Shown: piece by piece, positions 9,231 to 19,700 of the stretch
Position numbering within the stretch: position 1 is the stretch's first letter
How the letters are laid out: every line of letters starts with the position of its first letter
From: Euplotes cf. woodruffi 2 WChen-2021
Lineage: Eukaryota > Ciliophora > Spirotrichea > Euplotida > Euplotidae
Assembly (NCBI GenBank): GCA_021441665.1
Contig: JAGYYN010021902.1
Location: forward strand, 1-30,567
Direction of reading: 5' to 3'
Length of the DNA stretch: 30,567 bases
The notes under the pieces: generated by a model
What the model saw: only the letters and a program-made list of their open reading frames with translations
What the model was told of the DNA's origin: nothing
Database searches by the model: none
Program-made: the position numbers and the translations under genes

Positions 9231-10843
9231 TTACTCTGCTTCGGTTGTTAGTTGGATACTATTATTCATATTTTGCTTTGTGAGTTTATCGAGCTTGATC
9301 GACATAATCTGGGCAAACTCTTCAAAGCTAATTTTCCCGTCATGGTCTAAGTCTCATTCCTTTATCGCTTCTGTAAAGATTCCAATATCTATTTTTGCGA
9401 ACTCTTGGCCTGCTAGTGAGTTATTTCAGCTCGTTCTCATCGATAAGGCCGTCATTGTCAATGTCGAAGAATTCGAAAGCCTTCACGACTCTTTCGTAGT
9501 CCTTCGAGATGTTGGAGTTAAGCGTCGCAGAGATAAACTCATTGAAGTTGATTGCACCGTTCTTATCCGTGTCCATGCTTTCCATTAACTCATCGATTTC
9601 TTCGTCTGTTCTCTTTTTCATTTTGAGCATGCCTTTCTTCAGCTCCTTCTTCGTGATGTACCCGTCGTTGTTGGTGTCAAAGCTGTTGAACAGCTCGATC
9701 TCTTCTTTAATCTCCTCGTCGTTGACTTTGGTAGCAAGGTAGGAAAGAATAGCTTTCTTGAGGTGGTTCGACTTCATGAAATCTTCGAATCTATCGATGT
9801 AGTTTTCTTTGTAATGAGATATTGAATGTTCATCCAACGTGCTTTTAACCCAGATGTGATTTAAAGCTTCTTTCGGTGTTATTCTGTCTTTTTCGTAGAC
9901 CAGCATTTTCGAAATCAGATCTTTGGCTTCAGCTGAAACGGGGTCCCAGACTTCATCTTCGAAGTCATAGCTAAGTGCTTTGATGTTCTCTTCGATCTCT
10001 GCATCTGTGTTTCCTTCGAAAGGCAGCTGCCCACTGAGCATGATGTACAGGATGACTCCGAGAGACCAGGTGTCACAAGCGTTTGAGTAGTCTCCTTTGA
10101 GGACCTCTGGCGCCATGTAAAGTCACGTCCCTGCTCTTGTCTCCATTCTCAGGACCTCTCCTTTTCCCTTTTCGTGGTACTTGAAAAATGATCGTGAAAG
10201 TCCAAAATCAATAAGTTTGATCAACGAATCTTTCTCTTTGGTGGACAGCATAAAATTATCTGGTTTTAAGTCCCTGTGGCAAATACAGTTTTTGTGGCAG
10301 TACAGAATTGACGAGGTTATTTGATGGAAGACTCTCGCTGCTTCGTTCTCTGACAAGTGTTCTCTTTCAGCGATGTAGTCAAAGAGTTCACCACCTTCAC
10401 AAAATTCCTGCACAAGATATACACACTTTGAATCTTCGTAAACTTCAAAAAGCTTTATGATATTTGGATGATCTAGAGTCTTGAGTGCAGCGACCTCGTT
10501 CATAAATCCATCGTAGTTCATGATGGTCTCGTTGAGAACTTGCTTGATGGCTCTGACAATACCAGTGTTCTTCTCTTTAGCTCTGTAAACGACACCGAAG
10601 CTGCCCTGTCCGACTGGTTTATTTCTCAATATCGTAGTCGTTGTGGATGCTTGTTGTTTTGTGCGATATGAAGTACTCCTTCTTTAAGATGAAGTTCGAG
10701 ATCAGCTTTTTAATATCGAACTTGGACTTGTTCTCCTCGTACTGCTTTCTGTCAATGATCTTCATTGGGGACTTGTTGTCGTCGTCTCCGTCGTCTTCAT
10801 CGGACATAAAGTCGTCGATATAAAGTTTCTTTGGTTGCTCCAT
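9231..10843 (-). CDS. Calcium-dependent protein kinase (CDPK) requiring two +1 frameshifts
   Basis: About 536 residues without introns. An acidic N-terminal extension (1-74) leads to AAA-UAA; after the +1 shift comes the glycine loop (GQGSFGVVY), the VAIK-type Lys (RAIKQVL), HRDLKPDN, DFG (LIDFGLSRS), and an APE motif preceded by a UGA-coded Cys (GTCLYMAPEVL). A junction segment follows, then four EF-hands: FDTNNDGYITKKEL, MDTDKNGAINFNEF, FDIDNDGLIDENEL, and after a second AAA-UAA shift CDLDHDGKISFEEF. All four loops keep acidic residues at the calcium-binding positions. This is the complete CDPK architecture of alveolates and plants: calcium binding to the EF-hands relieves autoinhibition of the kinase. 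Without the shifts the protein would be a 74-residue peptide, or would lose EF-hand 4. Confidence 0.95.
9421..9426 (-). other. Programmed +1 frameshift site AAA-UAA between EF-hands 3 and 4
   Basis: The zero frame ends ...DENELK-stop just after EF-hand 3. The +1 frame continues NSLAGQEFAKIDIG and carries EF-hand 4. No intron boundaries are present. Confidence 0.88.
10619..10624 (-). other. Programmed +1 frameshift site AAA-UAA before the kinase glycine loop
   Basis: The zero frame ends HNDYDIEK-stop at residue 74. The +1 frame begins KPVGQGSFGVVYRAK, the first kinase subdomain. Confidence 0.88.
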
Positions 10844-11750
10844 TTGCTTTCAATAATATTTATAATTCCTGTATTCAAGATGACTTCTGCTAATTTTGAT
10901 AATATCTTCAACTTCTTAATTCATCTTTATTTAGTATTTTACTTATGATTTTATATTTTGTAAATTTGATATTTAAAATACAAAGTATATGCTCGAAAGT
11001 TTATTTAGTTTTATTCGACTGTAAAGTAATTTTTATTTACAAATTCTAAGACCAGTAACCAAATAGCTTGATATTTGTTCATCATTTCTCTGGTTTCCTT
11101 CATGTCGTCTGCTTTATTCAATTGAAATAAAAATTAAAAATATTTTATTATTTAGCAAATTGAATTAATTAGTAATTTCATGTTATCTATAAAATCACTA
11201 AAAAGTTGGATTTAATTTAGCAGAGATTATACCAAGATATAGTATGCAAGTATTTTAAATCCTCCATGCACTCTGGCAAATACCATAATACTGCTTTTCT
11301 AATATTGAAGTGAGTTTTGAAGTGATTTTAATATTGAATTATTTACTTTCATTGATTTAACAATTTTGTATAAATAATGAGTTTAAATTTAGTTCTAGTT
11401 GCATAAATATTTAATCTAGCATAAAATTACTTTTAAATATTCAAGCTACAAACAGTATATCAGTCATGATCAAATTTTAAAATTACTTAATTTTTGAATA
11501 AAAATGAGTAAATTTTCAAAAAATAAATTTTTATTTGTTATTATACTGTTTTTCCAAAATCATCTCTCCTTAAGATAAACCCAAATGATTAGAAATTAGT
11601 TACAAACATATAGTACTTTGTAGCACTCGCAAAGCAATCATAATCAGTGTTTAACACTTAGAATTTTTAGATAATAGTTGAACCTTTATTTAGATTTGCA
11701 TTTATAATGATTCAATATAAAACACTAACATAAATAAAAGTTTTATATTG
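10844..11750. other. AT-rich region with one weak coding-like patch
   Basis: It contains the presumed CDPK promoter. On the minus strand, 11011-11103 reads MKETREMMNKYQAIW... and ends at TAA after 30 residues. The frame is open a little further upstream with ADD, and the sequence looks coding-like. A second patch at about 11225-11310 (minus) reads LWYLPECMEDLKYL. I could not join them with consistent splice phases. They may be exons of a small gene or a decayed one. The rest shows nothing. Confidence 0.25.
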
Positions 11751-11963
11751 TTATGTAGTACATCCGTCTTCAAATTCGAGTTTTTCAAGTGATTTGGAAT
11801 CTTCATCTTTTTTTAGTGTTTTATCTTTAAAAGAATAATATAATTGTTCGATTTTTACTCCTGTTTTCTTGCAGATTTCAGTTTTTAGGTCTCCTAGTTT
11901 TAAACATTCTTGGACATCAAATTTAAATAGCTCTCCACGAGGTAATCTGGTTAAAATTTGCAT
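11751..11963 (-). CDS. Small ubiquitin-like (Ubl) domain protein
   Basis: Seventy residues starting MQILTRLPRGELFKF, which aligns by eye with the first ubiquitin strands (MQIFVKTLTGK). DLKTEICKKTGVKIEQLYYSF matches the helix and following strand of the Ubl fold, and KSLEKLEFEDGCTT the end. It stops at the position of ubiquitin's last strand and has no C-terminal Gly-Gly, so it is not expected to be conjugated. Free Ubl domains like this usually act as protein-binding modules. It could also be the N-terminal exon of a larger protein whose remainder I cannot find. The ATG lies four in-frame codons after a stop that closes another open stretch (see 11978-12196). Confidence 0.55.
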   Translation of the reverse strand: MQILTRLPRGELFKFDVQECLKLGDLKTEICKKTGVKIEQLYYSFKDKTLKKDEDSKSLEKLEFEDGCTT

Positions 11964-11977
11964 AAGTTTGCGTTATT

Positions 11978-12196
11978 CAGTAAAAATAAATATTATTAAT
12001 TCGGTGGATTCGAGGCATAAATATTGATATACACTGTGTTTCTTGTAACCAGGGTTGAATTTGATAATAGAGATGGGCTTAGTCCTTCTTGATCACTGGA
12101 TGCAAACAGACGTTAATTCACCAAATAACCTTGATATGTCCCTAACTGTATATGGATCCAATTTGCACCCGACTAGATCGTTGCTTTTTAAGTTTT
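11978..12196 (-). other. Coding-like open stretch upstream of the Ubl gene
   Basis: About 72 codons, open only if UGA is sense, read NLKSNDLVGCKLDPYT, later GELTSVCIQCSRRTK and IIKFNPGYKKHSVYQ, then stop at GAA-UAA. G+C is higher than in the surroundings. No ATG opens it. A strong GTAAGT donor lies further upstream (near 12250, minus strand), but its phase does not fit the best acceptor I can see. It may be a final exon of a gene or a remnant. Confidence 0.3.
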
Positions 12197-12755
12197 AATA
12201 TTATGATGGGCATTTTGGTCAGAGAATTTTAGATGCAGTTAAACATTACTTACCATCAGACAGGTTGTTAATTCTATGTGATTTGCAACTTGACTAATTT
12301 ATTTTTGGAGTGATTTTTTATTAGTGATTTTACTAAGATTCAAATATTTTGGACATAATTGTTTGGATTAAATAATATTTTTTTATTTTTAATGTATTTT
12401 TATGAAATAATTAATCATATTTTAATAATTCTTTAGTTAAATACAAAAGTATTTGGTAAAATAATTTACAAATTAGCAAAATATATTAGTCAAAATAGTA
12501 TTTAGTTTTTGTTATGAGCTTGATTTAGTTCTTTTAATGATATTTATTTAGTATCTTTTTACTATATTTTAATACATTTAATCAACGTTTTATTTTGACT
12601 TAAAGATTGTATTAAATTTTTATTGAAACAAGTAATCTAATTTTTTATCATTAGTATTTTTTAAACTAGTTCTTATTATTTCAATTTTAATTGGTAATTA
12701 TAAAAAAAACTGGTATAAGAATAATTATTTTTATTTATTGATCAAAGAATAAAAT
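12197..12755. other. AT-rich spacer upstream of the AGBL5-like gene
   Basis: Nothing coding is recognised beyond the possible donor noted above. One exact breakage-consensus match is at 12621-12630 (plus strand). The AGBL5 promoter should lie in the last 100-200 bp. Confidence 0.4.
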
Positions 12756-15178
12756 ATGTTGCACTGCAATCCGCAGCAAAACGAGTTCGTGTTCAAACAC
12801 ATAACTTTCTCTTCCAAATTCGACTCTGGAAACCTGGCCAACGTGAAGGAAGTCAATTCCAGGTAAATTAGCTTACATTCTTCTCTTTTTGTTGATCGAG
12901 ACTGACTCATCTAACTTTGAGTTTTAGGAGCTACGAATTGTATATTTCAAAGGATTCCTTGCCGTATACAAGATCAGGCTCTTACAAAGTATTTTTTCAC
13001 TTCTCCGTAAAAGGTTTTGAGATTAACGAGATGTACATCTTCACAATCCGGTCCATATCAGACCAAGGAAGGCTTTACAACAGCGGCTTTAAGCCCGTAT
13101 ACAAAGTTTCACCTAACGAAGACCAAGACTGGGAGTACATTCCCGGCAATATATCCTGGAAGACAGTCACTGATGGCTTCCAGGTCAAGTTCGACCACCG
13201 ATTTGAGTGAGAAAAGAACCAAACGGTGTTCTTTGCGTTCTCATATCCATTCAGCTACGAAGATTGAACTCAAAAGATAGACAAAATTGAACTCGAAACC
13301 AAAGGAAGTGAGAATATTTACTTCCACAGAGAATGACTTGTCCATTCTCTTGAAAATAGAAAAGTCGAACTCTTGACTATTACTGATTTTTCTGAAATCA
13401 CAGATGAAGAAGAACAGATCATTAAGGGCTTGTTCCCTCTGCACAAGAAGGACAAAAAGAAACGTCCGTTTGTGTTTAACAAACCAACAGTGTTCTTAAC
13501 AGGAAGAGTCCACCCCGGTGAGACTCCTGCATCCCACGCTTTAAACGGAGTTATTGATACGATTTGAGACGAAGATAGCTTAGTCGGAAAAGAACTGAGA
13601 AAACAATTTGTATTCAAAATCGTACCGATAATCAACCCTGACGGAGTATATCGAGGATACTATCGAGTCGATACCAAAGGACAGAACTTAAATAGATTTT
13701 ATACCGACCCAAAGCCAGATATTCATCCGACTATCTATGCTATCAAAAAGGCTATCGAACAGCAGCACGAATTGAGCATCGCTAATGGATTTTTTAATAA
13801 GCTTATTTACATCGATTTCCACGCACATGCTGGACGCAGAGGCTGCTTCATGTATGGAAACAGACTGTACGGTCAACAACAGGTTGATAATCTCCTCTTT
13901 CCCAAATTGGTCTCCTTGAATAGCATAAACTTCGACTTCGAAGCTTGTGACTTCAGTGATTACATGATGAACTGCGTAGACAAACGAGACGGCCTGAGCC
14001 GTGAAGGCTCAGGCCGTGTCGGAATCTGGAAGCAGACAAATCTTGTGCACTGATACACCCTCGAATGCCACTACTACACTGGAACGAGGATTAAATAAGC
14101 TTGATCCAATGGTAAACAAGGAAACAGGCGAGATTATTCCTGAAAACGAAATAACGAATATTAAATCAGAAATCTACGAGGACAACGAACCTCCTGAATT
14201 TAATATTAAAATATTCGAAGACATCGGCAAAGCTGTATGTCTCGGCCTTCTTGATCTGATAGATAAGAACCCGACTTCGCGACTAGTAAAAAGCGAGTAT
14301 AAAAACACAGAAGGCGTTAGAAAATCAATCGAAAAGTACGTTGAGGAAACATGGGGCTTAGAAAACAAGCCTGAACCCGTCGCTGATAAAAAGATTTCGT
14401 ATTCTCTTCCAAGAGTCGCTCTGCTTGGCCCTAAAGTACAAAATAAAATTTACAATGAAAAAATTAAAGAAATCAAAATGCAAAAGGAAAAGGAACGAGT
14501 AAGGCTTGAGAGATTCCGTAAGAGCTACTTACAAGAAATGAAGGATCGACGAGAGAAGGAACTTTACAAAAATATCGAATCAGTGTCGCAGATGAATCAA
14601 GATGAAAGCAGCGTAAATAACGATAACTCAGACCAGCTGAGCACTTCGTTCAAGTCTCTCGCAGATAATCAAAGTGAATCTTTCGAGCCGTATTCTTACA
14701 ACGTGTCAAAAAGAGGATACAGTCCGCCTATGGTAAGCATTTAAGATCTTAGTTCTCTGCTTAAATCTTTTTAGGCGATGGCGAATGTGAATGTTTCATT
14801 TAACTCAGTAAACCTCGGGCATCAGTTCATCGTGCCTAGTTTTGCTGACCTATCGCGGATATAAAAGGATTTGACGCAAGAGTTCTGTTTAACCAAAACA
14901 ACATGCTTAATGGAGTTCCGTACCAGTCAAACTTCTTCAATCGGAGAAAGCCTCTCGTATTTAAAATAAAGTAAGCATTTGCAAATCATCCATTTGGTTA
15001 AATTTATTCGTGTCAGTTTTAATGATTAATTTTTAGCAAGAGCAAAGTATCGACGAAGTGTCAGAAGCGAAATGTGGTAATAAACAGAGGCATTTTAATT
15101 AATCCGGCTGTTATTAACAAGTCTGGCAAGACCAAACGCAACGTGACTTCGAAGAGATTCAAAAAATCTATTAAATAA
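12756..15178 (+). CDS. AGBL5: Cytosolic carboxypeptidase, AGBL5/CCP5-like tubulin deglutamylase
   Basis: About 748 residues after three GT-AG introns (12863-12927, 14733-14774, 14971-15036), one +1 shift and one +2 shift; all phases agree. An N-terminal beta-rich CCP domain precedes the M14 catalytic domain: HPGETPAS (zinc His and Glu), IINPDGVYRGYYR, GQNLNRFY, IDFHAHAGRRGCFMYGN (third zinc ligand), RDGLSREGSGRVGIWK, and YTLECHYYTGTR with the catalytic Glu. The wording of these motifs is closest to CCP5, which removes branch-point glutamates from polyglutamylated tubulin, so a role in ciliary and cortical microtubules is likely. The +1 site (AAA-UAA, after residue 425) lies directly behind the YTLE motif. 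The C-terminal third is charged and unconserved. It ends with a Lys-rich tail at AAA-UAA, taken as the true stop. Confidence 0.92.
13989..14017 (+). other. Perfect 12-bp GC-rich hairpin inside the AGBL5 coding region
   Basis: Arms ACGGCCTGAGCC (13989-14000) and GGCTCAGGCCGT (14006-14017) are exact complements around a GTGAA loop. It encodes the conserved DGLSREGSGRV region and lies 76 nt upstream of the AAA-UAA frameshift site. Confidence 0.8.
14093..14098 (+). other. Programmed +1 frameshift site AAA-UAA in AGBL5
   Basis: The zero frame ends YTGTRIK-stop. Skipping U gives KLDPMVNKETGEIIPENE, and later the CCP5-like IFEDIGKAVCLGLLDLI helix. Confidence 0.88.
14859..14866 (+). other. Programmed +2 frameshift site AUA-UAAAA in AGBL5
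   Basis: The zero frame ends FADLSRI-stop at 14862-14864. The frame two bases on resumes at AAA 14864-14866 and reads KGFDARVLFNQNNMLNG, then splices cleanly at 14971. The +1 frame closes after nine codons. No intron fits. Confidence 0.75.
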
Positions 15179-15330
15179 CGTATACTAAGACTCTTTTGGC
15201 CTTATCAAGTTCATATACGCGCCTCCATTTAATATGCAAAATTAGCATTGAATTCAAGAAATAAAATTATTTAGTGTAAAGTAAAATTATTTCTGTTGAC
15301 TAAAAAACTAAATACAAAAAGACCAAAAAT

Positions 15331-16237
15331 ATGGAAAGACTATTAAAGATTGCAAAGCTGGATTCAGAAATCGAAGATTTCGGCTCGTTAGCAGTGACCG
15401 CGAGAGAATTAAACGACTTGATTTTGGAGTGCAAGCCGAAAACTATCGACCGGATACAAAAACTCCTTCCAAGTTTCAAACTTTTCGACTGCCATCGGCT
15501 CAAAGCTACTATTCAGGATTTGCAAAAATAGCGGGAAAATGGCGGAAATCGTAAAGGAAGAACAAACGGGGGAGAAACTAATGACAGAGCTTGACAAGCC
15601 GCTGGCAGTTAAAGAAAATACCACTTGCTCTGAAAACTGCAATCTGCAAAGTCTCAGCAAGAAGGAAGAGACCGTCACTCCAGACAAAAAGGACTACTCC
15701 AGCAAGCCTTTCGGGTGTATGGACGCGTTGAGGTCAAAAGGCAGAAAATCCGGGCACGGATTTAAAAGGAGAGAAGCTTTAAACAAAGGATGGGGCAACG
15801 ACCCGAGCCAAATGAAAATTGATAAATTTTTAATCCCAAAAAGCAGAACGAAAGCAGAAAATAGTAAGTTCTTAATGATGGGCTGATCTGACTCGTACTC
15901 ATGAATGCCTGAGAGCTACAGTCCAGCTCGATCGGCCAACACCCCTTCGAAGTACAGAAGCAAGAAACGGATCAATAAGCTGATCGGCAAGCAGCAAGAA
16001 GGACCGCAGACTAGAAGCCGAGGATCTTCGAAAGATTTTTCTTGCGATAATGGTGAATTTAGCAACTTTAGTACTCTCCAAGAAATAAAGCAAATAAAAA
16101 GGGAGAAGCTTGATTCTCTTAGAACCAATGACATGTTCTTAATGTCAGCTTGAGACGAAGACTCTGCTCTGAGTGTGCAGAGCCATCTGACTAGAAGATA
16201 TAAAAAGAGAAAAGCAGTTCCTCTAATTCTCGAGTAA
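15331..16237 (+). CDS. Unknown basic protein expressed through AAA-UAG +1 frameshift
   Basis: About 301 residues, no intron. The first 66 residues are helical (MERLLKIAKLDSEIEDF). They end at AAA-UAG (15526-15531), and the +1 frame continues SGKMAEIVKEEQTGEKL. Three UGA codons read Cys in the second part. The remainder is Lys/Ser/Arg-rich and low in predicted structure, with KGRKSGHGFKRREALNKGW and DKFLIPKSRTK, then a basic segment ending RRYKKRKAVPLILE. That composition would suit a nucleic-acid or cytoskeleton-binding protein, but I recognise no domain. It follows AGBL5 by 152 bp on the same strand; a separate promoter is likely, as operons are not expected here. Confidence 0.7.
15526..15531 (+). 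other. Programmed +1 frameshift site AAA-UAG
   Basis: The only UAG version of the slippery site in this window. Coding continues for 235 codons in the +1 frame, using UGA as Cys. Confidence 0.75.
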
Positions 16238-16789
16238 CCAACACAATATTAAAGACTCTAATTCAATTGCAAATAGAACTTGCGGAAGTTTTATTATTAA
16301 ATATTGGTTTTAAGTATTAGGTTAAATCATCAAATAATAGTTTTTGATCGGGCACTTTAAAATGATTTGTCTGTTGACTAGATCAATAGATCTCAATTAT
16401 TTTTAAATTCTTCTTCAGTGTTGTGATAATTAGTTTAGAAAATTAGAAAGTCATAAATAATTTAGGATTAATCGACTGTGAGTGAGAGATAATTAGAATA
16501 AACTAAAGAATATTTAATATTAGATATTTGAATATCAGACTTTATTAATAGATTTAATTTATTTACCTTTTTTGAATAAGAATATTTTTATCAAATAGTT
16601 GATTTTGAAAAATATTTAATTTAAAATAAAGCAGAATATTGTGACTATTTTTATCAATTATTTAAAAGTTTTTTATTTCTAATTGAATAATATTTATTAA
16701 AAATTTCTTAACAAGCAATTAAAAAATCTTATTGTTAGTAGTAAAGTAGAAATGACTCACAGCTAAAAATAAAATTGAATAAATAAAAA
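16238..16789. other. AT-rich spacer before the GAR-domain gene
   Basis: I see no gene, repeat or strong hairpin in this stretch. Short ATTGAA cores occur, but none matches the full breakage consensus. Confidence 0.4.
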
Positions 16790-19700
16790 ATGTCAAGTAG
16801 TTCTTCCCCATTTAAAGGTGAGATTCTAGCCTTTCCGCTCTAATTCACGCTATGAAAAACTTAACTCCTTTTATTCAATACAAAAGCAATAGTTTTTCAA
16901 ATAAAATTTACCAAAATTTTATTTATAATTTTATTTAAAACAGGCGGAAGTTTGAATCCTAAGGGAAAGGCCACAGCGGGTGGGGCAGCAAAGCTGAAGC
17001 CAAATACTGAATTAGAAGACCTATTCAAGTTCTCTAGCGAGTTCGAAAACAAGCATAATAGCGTAAGTGGTCAAAAGCATCGTATCTTTAGAAATCGAGA
17101 GACAGAGACCACAACATTAAACCAAATTCCTCTTTCGGCAGCAAAAATCAGCATAGCACACAAGGAAAGGATCTCGACTACACGAGCAAGAGTCAGTATG
17201 AAAAAGATCGCAAGGCACGCGAACTCGACCCGCAGCTAATCACGAGAAAAGCTGAGTTCCAAGATTATAAAGACCGAGGAGATGCGACTAAAAATGAATA
17301 CGCATTTAAACTTGAGAATAGTATTAAATGCAGAGAAGCTGCAATTGACAGCTTGAAGTCACTTAATTCGTTGCTGAGCCACGAGAACAGTCCATTCAAA
17401 ACTAGAGAATCCGTCAGGGCAAGTATTGATGGCAATCGAATGAGTCTTGATGCTGTAAACCAAAGACCTAGTGATGTTTCTCTTTCTGAAATATTCCAAG
17501 CGTCTCTGCAGCTAAAAGAAGGGATGAGAGATCCTTCAAGATCGAATAATGAGATGTACAAAGGCAACCTAGCGTACCTTGACCAAATCGGCAATATTGT
17601 AGATGGCTTAGTTGAAAAGGAAAACACTATTCCGACTCTGAAGTAATATTGTTGACTTGTTGAATGAAAGAGCTCTTTTTGAATCAAAAGATCTCGACCA
17701 TAAGCTTGACGACGTGAAGCATGATATTGATGTCGTCGATAGGGGCACAGATAAACTTCACGACCTTGTCGATAAAATTAAAAGCAAAGTTGACGGAATC
17801 GGCTATACTGCTCCATTAGCTAGAATTCAAGATAAAATAAATAAGCTCAAAGAATCAAATGAAGAAAACCAAGCAGAACTTGATAAATGAACTGAAGACC
17901 TGACCGATTATAAAGAGAACCTAAATAGCGTTGATCCTAAGAACCTTCCTCCAGATCAGCTGCCAAAACTTCGAAATGATCTGTTCAAGACTGAAGCTGA
18001 TATCATCCTTGCGAGCGATACCTCAAAAGATAACATTGATAAGTACTTTGATATCTTGAATGAACTAAATGATTTGAAATCTGAGATTGAAAAAGAGCAC
18101 GAAAAGCTCATTCGAGACTTACAAAGGAAAGACGACGATCTTATCAATAAAACAGATAAAAACATAAACGACGCTAAAAATATGCTTGACGACCTAAAGC
18201 CGTCAATCCAAGGAGACTCTCCATTTCTCAAAAAGTACAAAGACAAGCTTGCAGATCTCGAAAAACAGTTGAAAGATACAGCGAAAAATAATGACGAAAA
18301 CAAAGCGAAAATGAAGGAGCTGTCGAATAGAAAACTTGACGACGACGATTACTTTGACTTCATCACTGACCTCTCCAAAGACCAAAAGATACTCGACGCA
18401 AAGATCGAGGATACAAAGGTCAACTCTGACGATGTCCTAAAGAAAATCAAAGACCTCAAGGCACAGTTTGACGAAGAGGAGAAGAACCTTAAAGATCAAA
18501 TTGCGAAAGAATGCCAGAGACAGTTGAACTCAAAGCTCAACTACCTGCATGATCTTGAGGAGAAACTTAGAAAACTTGAGACTGGAGTTGAATCCTCCAT
18601 GAAAACGTCGTACTCAGCATTAAAGGTAGTCGATAAAAATCAAGCAGAGTGGAGTGAACTTTCTAAAATAAATCAAAACTATTCTGTAATCGATAAGAAT
18701 ACAAAACAGCTCAGAAAAGATAAAGATAGCCTTGTGCTCGATATGCATCGGATCGACCAAATATTGCAAAACTCTGATTTAAAACAAATGCCGATGGAAA
18801 AGCTACTGGATCTCCAAAATTCAACTAAAGATGTGTATGAAAATTATGATGAAATTTCAAAGGGAATCGACGATGAAACTATTGACCTTCAAGATTTAGA
18901 TCTTAAGTTGCAAAATCTACTGGTGTTGATTAAAAACTTAATCAAGCAAAAGGCTGACAAATTGAATGAAGAGATCAAGCAAAGACTCAGTGACTGTACA
19001 AGGTTTCTAAAGCCCACTGGGTTCGTACCAGATTCTGTACAGAGACCGCAGAGATTAAACCAACTCCTTACCGAGTCTAAATTTCACAAAGAAGATCCTG
19101 ACTTCAGCCAATATCAGGCATATTGAGATTTAGTCAGTGGCAATCTCACTCGATGCAACTATGCAACAAGTGATTTAAAGAAGCTAGAGGACGCGTTGGT
19201 GTTGCTTCTCGACGAGTACTCAATGCTGCAGTCGAATAGCGTGCCAGTGATCAACCAGATAGAGATCTACAAGCAGCTGTACGACAAAATAAAATCTAAC
19301 GAGAAACCATCTGTAGATCTACACAACACTGTAAAATCAATACTCGCTGATGTGAATGCAAAGAAAGAACAGGAGATCATTGACTTTTTGAATCGCACAA
19401 AACAGAAGAGACTAGACGAAGCCCAGGATATTCACTATACTCTCGAGCATAATATCGGATCTATTGAGAGACGCTGGAAGGAAGTCAACGGCCAAAATGA
19501 AGACTTCATTGATGTCCTTAATAAAGCTAGCAATACTAAAAATAGAGATAAAATCAAACTTATTGATATCCTTATGAGTGAAAGTGAAGATAGCAGAAGA
19601 GACTTAAATAAAATCAAACAGGAAACAGGTATAATTGGCCTTAGTTTACCTATATTTTTATTTACCGCTGTTTTATAGAAGAAGCAAAGAAAGCACTGAG

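Noticed and set aside
9160-9742. Plus-strand frames across the CDPK 3' half
   Set aside because: Antisense shadow of the EF-hand region.
10123-10629. Separate kinase gene starting at ATG 10629
   Set aside because: That ATG lies inside the slippery site overlap (out of frame with the upstream part) and would leave the acidic N-terminal frame unexplained. AAA-UAA is the typical shift site, and the spacing leaves no promoter.
12071-12200. Short plus-strand frame beginning MGLVLLDHWMQTDV
   Set aside because: Only about 42 codons. The opposite strand gives a longer and more natural peptide, and no homology is recognised.
14859-14866. Intron instead of +2 frameshift
   Set aside because: The only GT-AG pair nearby would span about 8 nt. 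Coding is intact on both sides of the stop.
17265-17687. Minus-strand frame of 140 codons
   Set aside because: Antisense to the GAR-domain gene, whose frame is fixed by phase and domain evidence.
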